A DNA stretch of 64,000 nt, from contig JAVTVX010000017.1 of the NCBI GenBank assembly GCA_033439265.1, forward strand, positions 12,794,001-12,858,000, read 5' to 3'. Under the pieces are notes generated by a model. That model was not told the origin of the DNA and did no database searches. It was given only the letters and a program-made list of their open reading frames with translations. The stretch is from Dillenia suffruticosa (taxonomy: Eukaryota; Streptophyta; Magnoliopsida; Dilleniales; Dilleniaceae). The position numbers and the translations under genes are program-made. Below are positions 55,569 through 64,000 of the stretch, one piece after another; position 1 is the stretch's first letter, and each line of letters starts with the position of its first letter.

Positions 55569-55900
55569 TCGAATGAACATGCTATCAAGCAGGGATATAT
55601 CTCCCTGACGGGTAGGCATAGCCCAATCTGCCACTCGGACGAATGTGCCATCAAGCAAGGATGTATCTCCCTGACTGGTAGCCAAGACCCAATCTTCTAA
55701 TCAAACAAACGTACTATCAAAAAGGGATATATCTCTCCAACGGGTAGACACGATCCAATCTTCTAATCGAACGAACATACCATCAAAAGGGATGTATCTC
55801 CCTGATAGGCAGATATGACTCCATCTCTCAGTCAAATGAACGAAATATAAATAAGAGATGTATTTCCATGACGGACAAACATGGTTCGTTCTTTTGGTTA
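55569..55900. repeat. Tandem array, 65-66 bp unit, 5 copies
   Basis: Units start at 55569, 55635, 55701, 55767 and 55832. Shared parts: TC-AA(C/T)GAAC(A/G)T-C(C/T)ATCAA, GGGAT(A/G)TATCTCCCTGACGG and GTAG-CA-G-CCCAATCTTC. The last copy is the most diverged. It is located just after integrase of Tat element D. Confidence 0.92.
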
Positions 55901-56327
55901 AACAAACTGAGGCATATCGAGATGTGACAAAATGCTATACCTAAAGACTGGGCAAGCTAGCAAACGAGCTATGACATAACAAGTTAAGGAACTCACTCGA
56001 TCGTACACCTCTCATGTTGACATTCTAGGATCATGAACAATCAAGATGATCATCTCTTGATCAAGACAAGATTAACAAGCAAGTAACGAAACATTCTTTA
56101 TTATTTCAAAGCAATAAATATATATGAGAGTACATAGTTGAGTACGATGAAATAAAAAGTCCACATATTCATAAGTTAGGCTAGATTACATTAAAATAAA
56201 AGATTTAAAAGAATATGTCGATCAGTATCTTCATCTTCCCATACGGACCAACTCCTTAAGCCTTCATAAGTGTCTGATGCCCTCTTGAATTGATTCGTGG
56301 GTGAACTCTACAAATCTCACAGCCCCC
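55901..56327 (+). other. Tail of Tat element D up to the Athila insertion
   Basis: AT-rich non-coding sequence, presumably the remaining 3-prime untranslated region. It ends abruptly at CAGCCCCC where the Athila LTR begins. The 3-prime LTR of element D is not in the window and may lie beyond the Athila element. Confidence 0.5.
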
Positions 56328-57719
56328 TGATAGGAACAAAATAAGTGTAATATTTGTAATTGATTTTTGCATTATTTTGAGAAAATATTACACTAATTGT
56401 GGTGATTGATGTGTTAGATTAATCAGACAAAAGGTGGGGAGAAATATGAAGAAAAAGAGACTTAATTGGAGCAATTATGCAAGGATGAAAGAGCAGACAG
56501 AAATGACTTTTCGTTAGCACGTGGGCGCGCTGAATTCAAGGAGAAATACAAGACTTTTGAAGATTTTATTCTTCGTTCCTAATATTTAGGAATGTGAAAT
56601 TTTGAATCGTTGTAATTATTTTATTTTACTTGAAATTTTTAGGATTTTATTCTTTAAGATATTTCATTTAATTTTAGAGAATATTATGGAATAATTTTAC
56701 TAAGGTAAAATTGTAGGAATTACTATTCCTTTAGGGTTCCAGCCGCCCACCCACTAAAGGAGATATTTAAGCTTTGTGTTATGGACTTTTGGGGTGTGTG
56801 CAGAAGGAGGAAAACAGCAGGTTACTGCCTTCAACCGAGAAGAAATTCTTGGCTCTTTTCTTCATTCCTTAGAAGCAACATTTATTTTTTTGTGAGTCTT
56901 CTTTCATTATGTTTTCATTTTAATTTATTTTTCTAATCAAAAGATTATTGAAACCTTGATGAATGATGATTGTGAGATCTAAATAATCTTATTTGCTTGA
57001 TATTTGGGGGTATTTATTTAATCTCTATACTTAGTGTTTATGATTGCTTTGAGATTGTTAAATAGAGGCCTATGTTTAATAACCCTAGAATAGTCTACTA
57101 CCATTTAAAAATAGCAAGATTTGTGTGTTTTTAATGGAGTGGTAATTGACATAATTTTATGGTCTCGCAAGCGGTAGGATTTATGTCAAGAGATTAGGTA
57201 ATCTAATTTAAATAAATTCAGGTTGGAATTTACTTATTAGAATTGGGTCTCTTTAGATCGTAATGCTATCAGAACATTAAATCCAACGAGGGTCTCTTGG
57301 GTTGTCTTTCGATTAGGGAAGTAATTAACGATGGTATCTTGATTACCGAAAAAGTACGGAGAGATTGGTCGTTTCGTGGTACTTAGCGGCTATAACCAAT
57401 TTATTCGCATAATATCGAGTAATTTTTGTATCGATGGTCAATCAAACACATTAAGGCGGAAATAACTCCTTTGGCTAAGTTTTATCTTAATTGATATCTT
57501 TTTCTTCAATTAATATTATCTCATCATTTTGTTTTAGTAAATTTTCAGTGATTTGTTTGCTTAGTTATTTTAGATTATTTCATCAAAACCCCCCATATTT
57601 CATTTTCATTTTTATTAAAAGAAATAGATATGCCGTTCTCTGTGGATACCACCATACTCGCGCTATATTCGTATTGTTTGAAGTAGGTATTTTATTTTTG
57701 GTTGTTTGACGACACACCA
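56328..57719 (+). repeat. 5-prime LTR of Athila element F
   Basis: Starts TGATAGGAACAAAATAAGTG and ends about GACGACACACCA, 1.39 kb. It shares no obvious sequence with the E1 LTR, so F is a separate family. The ORF 57491-57709 and the upstream extension of gag (from 57706) fall in or next to the LTR and are not used. Confidence 0.8.
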
Positions 57720-57724
57720 AATTT

Positions 57725-57742
57725 TGGCGCCGTTGCCGGGGA
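57725..57742 (+). other. Primer-binding site, tRNA-Asp
   Basis: TGGCGCCGTTGCCGGGGA is an exact complement of the 3-prime end of plant tRNA-Asp (which ends CCCCGGCAACGGCGCCA). It primes minus-strand synthesis and is a marker of Athila-type elements. Confidence 0.92.
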
Positions 57743-57798
57743 ACGGTGTTGATAGATTTATTTCTTTTAAAATTTTACTTTCATATTTTTTTTTGTAT

Positions 57799-58887
57799 AT
57801 GCCTCGTTCTGCTCGTACAGGTGAACTTGTGTTTGACCCAGAGATCGAGAAAACAGCCCGAAAACTGAAAAAGGAGACTCAAGAAGCAAAGAAGACAGCA
57901 AGTTCATCACTAAGAAACAATCTGGCCAATCAACTCTTAGACTCAGACGTTGACGTTGAAGAGAAGGAGGTCAAAGAAACAAACATGGCAGCTCAACGGA
58001 CTTTAAGGGAGTTGGCAACCCCTGAATTTAATCATCAACCTTTGTGCATTAATTTTTTCAATATTACAACTCCATTCGAATTGAGATCTGGACTGATTCA
58101 TTTATTGCCTAAATTTCATGGTCTTGCAGGGGAAGATCCTCACAAACATCTTAAGGAGTTCCACATTGTCTGTTCCACCATGAGACCACAGGGAGTAACC
58201 GAAGAACAACTTAAACTTGTTGTTTTTCCTTTTTCCTTGATAGATAAGGCCAAGGATTGGCTCTTTTATTTGCCTTCTGGCTCTATTACTACTTGGCCTA
58301 ACTTGAAGAGAATGTTTTTAGAAAAAATTTTTCCAGCGTCTCATGCAGCTACTATTAGAAAGGAAATTTATGAAATAAGGCAGTACAATGGGGAAACCTT
58401 ATACGAATATTGGGAAAGATTTAAACAACTATGTGCTAGCTGTCCTCAACATCAAATTCCAGAGCAGTTGTTGATCCAATATTTCTATGAAGGTCTTTCC
58501 CCAATGGAACGGAACATGATCGATGCTGCGAGCGGAGGAGCATTGGTGAATAAGATACCCGATGATGCGAGAAACTTGATCTCAAATATGGCAGCCAATG
58601 CCCAACAATTCGGAGGGAGACAAGAGGCCCCTAAAAGGGTAAATGAGGTTAGTAGTTATTCTCTCGAACATAAAATAGATTCCCTAACTTCTATTGTGGA
58701 AATGTTGGTTGTACGACAAATCCAACAAGTGAAAGCATGTGGTATTTGTTCGAATATGGGACACCCAACCGATATGTGTCCTACTCTTCAAGAGGAGTGC
58801 AGTGAACAAATGAATGCAATTGGGGGATTTCCGGGACAACCACACGGAAGTATGATCCCTATTCAAAAACCTACAACCCTGGATTGA
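57799..58887 (+). pseudogene. Gag of Athila element F (nearly complete)
   Basis: The start at 57799 (MPRSARTGELVFDPEIEKTA) is preferred to the ORF's first ATG at 57706, which overlaps the LTR end and primer site. Up to the first frame break there are about 350 residues. Domains: basic/acidic N-terminal helix (KTARKLKKETQEAKK); retrotransposon gag core (FSLIDKAKDWLFYLPSGSIT, YNGETLYEYWERFKQLCASC); GALVNKIPDDARNLISNMAA; and a CCHC zinc knuckle (CGICSNMGHPTDMC). A frame break near 58850 shifts the following coding sequence, so the stop at 58885-58887 is premature. Confidence 0.88.
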
Positions 58888-59660
58888 AAGATCATCCAAA
58901 TTTTGGTTATGGGAATCGACAACAAGGATTTCAACAGCAACCTCGACAACAATTTCAATCGCATCAACCCTCCTCAAATCAAGGTATATCTATAGAAGAA
59001 ATTGTTAAAAGTTTGGCTAACAGTACTCAATTGTTTCAACAGGAAACCCAACAGTTGCAACAGGAGAACCAACGATTTTAACTAGAGACAAGAACCAGCA
59101 TCAAAAACTTGAAAAATCAGATGTCGCAATTGGCAACAACCGTAAATCGAATCGAGAAAAACAATGGGAAACTACCCTCTCAAGTAGAAATCAACCCGAG
59201 AGAAAACGTGAGTGCTATGGCAGTCAAGAATGAAGGGAAAATGCAGGACGACTCATCAACAATTGAAGAAGACAAAGAGGTTAAACAAAATAAAACATCA
59301 AAATTGACTGAATTGGCCACAAAGGTAAGTAAAGAAACCGATACTTCTAAGACTAGAGTTGTAATTCTACCTCCTTTTCCTGGCAGGTTAGCAAGATCGA
59401 AGAAAGAGAATGAGGAGAAAGAAATCTTAGATACTTTTCGAAAAGTGGAAATCAATATCCCGCTCTTGGATGCGATCCGACAAGTGCCAAGATATGCAAA
59501 ATTTCTCAAAGAACTATGCACTAAGAAGACAAAACTAGGGGGCAGTGATAAGATTTGTGTTAATGAGAATGTTTCAGCCATCATCTAAAGAAAATTACCC
59601 CCTAAGTGTAAGGACCCTGGTATATTCACCATACCAATAATCTAGGGGTTAAGAGTATAG
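58888..59660 (+). pseudogene. Gag-pol linker and start of protease, element F
   Basis: The frame beginning near 58855 reads a Gln-rich segment (QQGFQQQPRQQFQSHQ), a heptad-like coiled coil (QLFQQETQQLQQENQRF), an in-frame TAA at 59079, then SQLATTVNRIEKNNGKLPSQ, EEDKEVKQNKTSKL, PPFPGRLARSKKENEEKEIL, VPRYAKFLKELCTKK and ENVSAII, then TAA at 59586. After that LPPKCKDPGIFTIPI continues with two further stops before the frame changes near 59645. These are the usual parts of Athila polyprotein between gag and protease. Confidence 0.85.
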
Positions 59661-59668
59661 AAAAGGCA

Positions 59669-60877
59669 ATGCTTGACCTAGGTGCATCAATTAATGTTAT
59701 GCCATTAACTGTTTTTAGGTACTTGAATTTAGGACCTTTGAAGAAGACTAATGTGATCATACAATTAGCTAATAGGTCCACATCATATCCAGAGGGAATT
59801 GTTGAAGATGTCTTAGTTAAGGTCAATGAATTAATTTTTCCAGTTGATTTTTATATCATTGACATGGATGATGCTTATTCACCAAACCCTGCTCTCATAT
59901 TGCTTGAAAGGCCTTTTATGAAAACAGCAAAAACTAAGATTGATGTTGATAAAGGAACCTTGTCATTTGAATTTGATGGAGAAATTGTCACATTTAATAT
60001 TTTTCACGCCATGCAACATCCAAATGATTCGGAATCCATTTTTCATGTTAGCATTATTGACTCTGTTGTGAATGAGAATGTTGAACAACATTTGGTACTT
60101 GATAAACTTGATCTTGTGCTGAAAAAGGGATGGACAGATAAACAAATCGAGGTAACTCGAGATGAAGACACCGAGGAAACTATTATGGCTTTGCAGTCTA
60201 CACCGGAGTTACCCCTCAGGCAAGTCAGTAATTTCCTACCATTACCTTTTTCTAATGAGAAAATTCTTCCTTTTACAATGCAGGCCCCAAAGCTCGAATT
60301 GAAGCCTTTACCTGAACATCTTAAGTATGCATACTTGGGTGACAACGAAACCCTACCAGTAATCATAGCCAAGGACTTGACCAAAAATCAAGAAGAGAGC
60401 TTAATGCGGGTATTGAGAGAATACAAAATGGCTATCGGATGGACCTTGGCAGACATAAAAGGTATCAGTCCTTCTGTGTGTATGCATCGCATTCTACTCG
60501 AATCCGATTCCAAACCGGTAAGAGAACCTCAACGAAAACTCAATCCCACCATGAAAGAAATTGTTTTGAACGAAATTTTGAAACTGTTAGAGTTAGGAAT
60601 TATATATCCTATTTCTGATAGTCAATGGGTAAGTCCGGTTGTTGTCCCCAAAAAGAGTGGAATTCAATTGGTAAAAAATGTGAACAATGAGCTGGTACCA
60701 ATGAGACTTCAGACCGGATGGCGAATGTGCATTGACTTTAGAAAATTAAATACCGCCACTCGGAAGGATCATTTCCCTTTACCCTTCATTGATCAGATGC
60801 TAGAAAGATTGGCAGGTAAATTGTTTTTCTGTTTCTTGGATGGGTACTCGGGCTATTATCAAATAGTTGTAGCTTAA
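59669..60877 (+). pseudogene. Protease and N-terminal RT, element F
   Basis: Open for 402 codons. An aspartic protease active site (MLDLGASINVMPL) opens the piece, followed by YPEGIVEDVLVKVNELIFPV and PALILLERPFMKTAKTKIDV. An acidic linker comes next. Reverse transcriptase then begins (KLNPTMKEIVLNEILKLLEL, ISDSQWVSPVVVPKKSG, WRMCIDFRKLNTATRKDHFP, LPFIDQMLERLAGKLFFCFL, DGYSGYYQIVVA) up to TAA at 60875. Protease cuts the polyprotein and RT copies RNA to DNA. The first ATG here is internal to the ancestral polyprotein and is not a true start. Confidence 0.88.
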
Positions 60878-61383
60878 GAAGATCAAGAAAAGACTACCTT
60901 TACTTGCCCATTTGGAACATTTCCATATCGTAGGATGCCCTTTGGACTTTGTAATGCACCGGGCATATTTCAAAGATGCATGATGAGTATATTTTCTGAT
61001 TTAATTGAAGATTGCATCGAAATTTTCATGGATGATTTTACGGTGTATGGTGATTCATTCAATCAATGCTTAGATAATTTGTATAAAGTTCTTAAGAGAT
61101 GCATTGATACTAATCTAGTCCTTAATTATGAGAGAAGGAGGGAATAGTGTTAGGTCATGTAATTTCTTCAAGAGGCATTGAAGTTGACAAAGCCAAGGTG
61201 GATTTAATTGCTAACTTGACATATCCTACTAATGTGCGAGAAATTCGAAGTTTTCTTGGCCATGCAGGTTTCTATCGACGATTCATCAAGGACTTCTCGA
61301 AAATAGCTCAACCACTCTCGAGATTGTTGTAACATGATGTTATATTCAATTTTGGAAATGAGTGTAAGGAAGCTTTTGATACA
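60878..61383 (+). pseudogene. RT palm, thumb and connection, element F
   Basis: Past the stop at 60875 the same frame continues: EDQEKTTFTCPFGTFPYRRM, PFGLCNAPGIFQRCMMSIFS, then IEIFMDDFTVYGDSF with the metal-binding aspartate pair (FMDD), KVLKRCIDTNLVLNYE. Near 61125-61145 about six residues are missing and the frame shifts; the next piece (61147-61332) reads VLGHVISSRGIEVDKAKVDL, YPTNVREIRSFLGHAGFYRR, FIKDFSKIAQPLSRLL, then TAA at 61330. The family usually has Tyr, not Phe, before x-Asp-Asp; Phe is also seen in Athila. Confidence 0.85.
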
Positions 61384-62511
61384 TTGAAAACTTTGCTAAC
61401 TTCAGCTCCGGTTTTGCAAGCACCCAATTGGGATCTACCTTTTGAGTTGATGTGCGATGCAAGTCACTATGCTGTGGGAGTTGTGCTCGGACAAAAGGAA
61501 GGGAAGCAATCTCATACCATTTACTATGCATCAAGAACACTCAATCCAACGCAATGCAACTATACCACAACTGAGAAGGAGCTTCTTGCCATAGTTTTTG
61601 CTTTTGAGAAATTTAGATCTTATTTGTTAGGCTCTAAGGTTGTCGTTTACTCTGATCATGCAGCCTTGAAATATTTGCTTTCAAAGAAGGAGTCAAAACC
61701 ACGACTTATCCGATGGGTACTGCTTTTGCAAGAATTCGATTGGGAGATTAAGGACAGGAAGGGACTTGAAAATTCTGTAGCTGATCATTTGAGTCGCTTG
61801 GTGCGAGAAGAAGAACCCTTACCTATATCTGAAACATTTCCGGATGAGCAATTGTTTACCCTACAAGGTAAGACAGGTAAGGAACCTTGGTTTGCTGATA
61901 TTGTAAATTTTCTTGTAACTGGGATTCTTCCTCATGACCTAAGTATTGCACAAAGGAACAAGCTTAGGAATGACTCGAAGTACTACATTTGGGATGAACC
62001 ATACTTGTGGAAAATAGGATCTGATCAAATCATTCGTAGATGTGTGCCTAACGATGAAATTCATTCCATACTTGCTTATTGCCATAGTCATGCATGTGGT
62101 GGTCATTTTGGTCCCAAACGAACAGCTAGAAAAATTCTAGATAGTGGTTTTTATTGGGAAACACTCTTTAAGGATGCATACCAATATTGTAAGAGTTGTG
62201 TGAATTGTCAAAGGATGGGCAACATATCTTATAGGGATGAAATGCCTCAAACCCCAATTTTATTTTGTGAAATTTTCGATGTATGGGGTATGGATTTTAT
62301 GGGATCCTTTCCTAGTTCATGTGGCTTTTTATATATTTTGCTTGCAGTAGACTATGTCTCGAAATTGGTAGAAGCAAAAGCTACCCTTACTAATGATTCT
62401 ACGATTGTTGTAGGTTTCCTTAAATCTAACATTTTCTGTAGGTTTGGGGTACCGAAGGCGATCATCAGTGATCAGGTACACATTTTTGCAATCGTACGGT
62501 GGAAGCTTTAA
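61384..62511 (+). pseudogene. RNase H and integrase N-terminal half, element F
   Basis: Open for 375 codons in the frame of the preceding piece. RNase [21 protein letters not shown] with the first catalytic aspartate, [20 protein letters not shown] with the glutamate, [16 protein letters not shown] with the next aspartate, and [11 protein letters not shown]. Integrase zinc-binding HHCC region: [20 protein letters not shown] then YCKSCVNCQ. Integrase core: [13 protein letters not shown] (first aspartate), [26 protein letters not shown] (second aspartate). A one-base loss near 62475 throws the frame off right after it. Confidence 0.88.
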
Positions 62512-63185
62512 TGCGCAAATACGGAGTTAATCACCGAGTAGCTACCGCATACCATCCTCAAACCAATGGGCAAGCAGAAGTTTCTAACCGTGAGATCAAG
62601 AGCATTTTGGAAAAAACAGTAAATCCAAGCCGTAAGGATTGGAGTTTACGATTGGAGGATGCACTTTGGGTCTATCGAACTGCATTCAAAACCCCAATTG
62701 GAATGTCACCATACCGATTAGTCTTTGGTAAGTTATGTCATTTACCGGTTGCTATTGAACATCTTGCTTTTTGGGCAGTCAAGCAATGCAACTTAGATGC
62801 CAAGGAAGTTGGACGGGAGAGGAAGTTGCAACTTCAGGAATTGGAAGAGATTCGTTTGGACGCTTACAACAATGCAAGGCTTTACAAAGAAAGGACTAAA
62901 CTTGTTCACGATAAACTTCGTCGGCAAAAACACTTCTTTGAAGATCAAAAGGTGCTTCTTTTTTATTCCAAATTGAAGTTTATGCCCGGTAAGTTAAAGT
63001 CTCGATGGACAGGACCATATTCGGTAGTAAGTATCTCTCCTCATGGTGCTATTGAAATTAAAAATATAGAGACTAACAACACTTTTAAGGTGAATGGACA
63101 ACGATTGAAACCATTTATTGATAGATTTGATGTCTCTACAGTGGAGGAAGTTCATTTGGCACATCCCACATACAAGGAGGAGTGA
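62476..63185 (+). pseudogene. Integrase C-terminal half, element F
   Basis: The frame resumes as [20 protein letters not shown] (piece 62499-63185), [20 protein letters not shown] with the catalytic glutamate, [20 protein letters not shown], an arginine/lysine-rich helical region, then [20 protein letters not shown] (integrase C-terminal fold) and ends TYKEE with TGA at 63183. No chromodomain follows, as expected for Athila. The end looks natural. Confidence 0.88.
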
Positions 63186-63402
63186 GACGAGAAGGCAATG
63201 TCGAGCCAAAGATAATAGCAAAGGCGCTCAATGGGAGGCAACCCCATAGTTTTATTTTTTATTTTTATTTCTTTATTATTATTATTATTATTATTATTAT
63301 TTTATTTATTTATTTATTTTATTTTCTTTATTTTCCTTCTTTAAACTTGTTTTAGGAGTGATTTTCTTTCAAAAAAAAAAAAAAAGCAGAAGTGGTCGCA
63401 CT
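63186..63402 (+). other. Post-pol spacer of element F with microsatellites
   Basis: GGGAGGCAACCCCATAG (63234-63250) is a conserved block after Athila pol. TTA/TTTA microsatellite at about 63275-63325 and poly-A at 63371-63385. The ORF 63358-63552 is incidental. Confidence 0.7.
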
Positions 63403-63650
63403 ATAGGGCGTGCCCACACCCTACCTCCTACCCACATCTGCTCACCTCATTTACACGGACAGACATCATTTTCCTTTATGGCGTGCCCACGCCATAATTA
63501 CTTTTCACATCTGTCCATATCACTCCCACTGGCAGACGTACTCCCACGATAGGGCATGACCACGCTCTATGCTCCGTCCACGTCTGGCCCTTCAACCATT
63601 AGACGGACAGAACCTCATTTCATTTAAGGCGTGCCCACGCCTTAAGTTTG
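63403..63650. repeat. Four-copy palindromic array, 73-75 bp spacing
   Basis: A 20-22 base palindrome built on GGCGTGCCCACGCC recurs with centres at 63413, 63486, 63559 and 63634. The second (63476-63497, arms TTATGGCGTG / CACGCCATAA) and fourth (63624-63645, arms TTAAGGCGTG / CACGCCTTAA) are perfect around a CC centre. The first and third have a few changes. Between them, CACATCTG/CACGTCTG and GGACAGA(C)ATCATTT-like blocks also repeat, so the whole 73-bp unit was duplicated. Confidence 0.92.
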
Positions 63651-63662
63651 GCTTACTTCTGC

Positions 63663-63695
<33 letters not shown>

Positions 63696-63808
63696 CGAAA
63701 GACGAAGAGAAAAATCAACTTTACCTTTTCTGCTCTAACTTTCGACCTTTGTTTTCTAGGGTTTTCTTTCCTCTTTTGCCTTCGACGCTATCTCCGCTAC
63801 CGCCACCA
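63651..63808 (+). other. Poly-A tract and leader before ORF2 of element F
   Basis: A run of about 28 A at 63668-63695 is followed by CGAAAGACGAAGAGAAAAAT and a CT-rich GGGTTTTCTTTCCTC stretch. It could contain a splice site or internal promoter for the ORF2 transcript; no specific signal is claimed. Confidence 0.4.
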
Positions 63809-64000
63809 ATGGCCAAGAAGCAGATCTACCCTCACCACCACCGTCGTTGCTCTGGCCTCCGCCCGCGTTGGCCCCAGGGACCGAAGAGTCAAGGTGCATC
63901 TCATATCTCTCTCTCCTCCGATAGCGACGACTCGCCTTCATCGCCTCCCGCAAACCCTTCGCCTTCCACCTCTCAATCCCGTCCTCACTTACCCTCCAAT
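63809..64000 (+). CDS. ORF2 of Athila element F, 5-prime part (runs off the window)
   Basis: A frame opens at 63809 (ACCAATGG context, start MAKKQIYPHHHRR) and stays open for 64 codons to the last base. The visible part is rich in Arg, His and Pro, then Ser/Asp/Pro (SLSSDSDDSPSSPPANPSP), a disordered composition. Athila elements commonly have a second ORF here, often called env-like, with no proven function. The assignment is by position; no domain is seen in this part. No membrane segment or signal peptide is visible. Confidence 0.55.
   Translation, partial: MAKKQIYPHHHRRCSGLRPRWPQGPKSQGASHISLSSDSDDSPSSPPANPSPSTSQSRPHLPSN

Larger units (their letters stand above)
56328..64000 (+). mobile_element. 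Athila-type retrotransposon F, 3-prime end outside the window
   Basis: LTR, tRNA-Asp primer site, gag, protease, RT, RNase H and integrase follow in Ty3/gypsy order, then the GGGAGGCAACCCCATAG block typical of the region after Athila pol, then an ORF2 start. It is inserted in the tail of Tat element D. The coding region is far better kept than E1 (9717-17546), but it has at least four in-frame stops and four frame breaks, so this copy is not autonomous. Confidence 0.9.

Noticed and set aside
57706..57798. Earlier ATG for the gag of Athila element F
   Set aside because: The 31 extra codons overlap the LTR end and primer-binding site. The ATG at 57799 starts the normal Athila gag N-terminus.
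58684..58977. Minus-strand ORF of 97 codons (and similar ones at 59180-59584, 60043-60384)
   Set aside because: Shadows of the well-supported plus-strand gag-pol of Athila element F.
63403..63650. Regularly spaced palindromes considered as a CRISPR-like array
   Set aside because: The host is a plant, and the spacers between palindromes are themselves repeated, so this is an ordinary tandem duplication of a 73-bp unit.

Overview
This window is nuclear DNA of a flowering plant, most likely a eudicot. The evidence is plant-specific transposon families (Athila- and Tat-type Ty3/gypsy, Ty1/copia, a Mutator-like element carrying a plant mobile domain, CACTA, a tRNA-derived SINE), a primer-binding site matching plant tRNA-Asp, and one intact DYW-type pentatricopeptide-repeat (PPR) gene. 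The sequence is AT-rich and about 80-90 percent recognisable transposon debris. It shows no bacterial or organellar gene order. Apart from the PPR gene, every long coding stretch is a retrotransposon or transposon remnant, mostly broken by stops and frameshifts.

Layout. 1-6159: a Ty1/copia element on the minus strand (gag remnant, primer-binding site, one LTR), split by a Ty3-like solo LTR at 1441-4009. 6662-8011: an Athila-family solo LTR on the minus strand. 9717-17546: a complete Athila-like insertion with two LTRs and a 5-bp target duplication; it keeps gag and protease remnants but no RT or integrase, and a 939-bp foldback element with 9-bp target duplication sits in it (13669-14607). 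18440-25859: a Tat-type element on the minus strand (gag and protease), cut by an LTR fragment (to 19874) and a 3-kb LTR (22476-25486).

26600-42188: a second Tat-type element on the minus strand, the host of a deep nest. A 4.7-kb Mutator-like element with transposase and plant-mobile-domain remnants sits in its integrase. A 2.6-kb solo LTR sits in its RNase H and a 0.9-kb CACTA element in its RT. Target duplications of 9, 5 and 3 bp mark the three insertions. 42188-47530: low-copy or unassigned DNA with short tandem arrays and a tRNA-derived SINE inserted in one of them.

47533-50542: the only intact host gene, a two-exon DYW-type PPR RNA-editing factor on the minus strand (830 residues). 51232-56327: a third Tat-type element on the plus strand, which like the second has its protease directly after the leader, with no gag. 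56328-64000: a more recent Athila-type element on the plus strand with LTR, tRNA-Asp primer site, gag, protease, RT, RNase H and integrase. It is disabled by stops and frameshifts, and an ORF2 begins at 63809 and runs off the window end.

No gene network or operon is present. The biology here is that of a transposon graveyard around a single organelle RNA-editing gene. The least ordinary items are the 939-bp palindrome-bearing foldback element, the Mutator-like element with its plant mobile domain, tandem arrays downstream of integrase in two Tat elements, a four-copy palindromic array in the last Athila element, and an unidentified coding-like remnant at 26066-26311.
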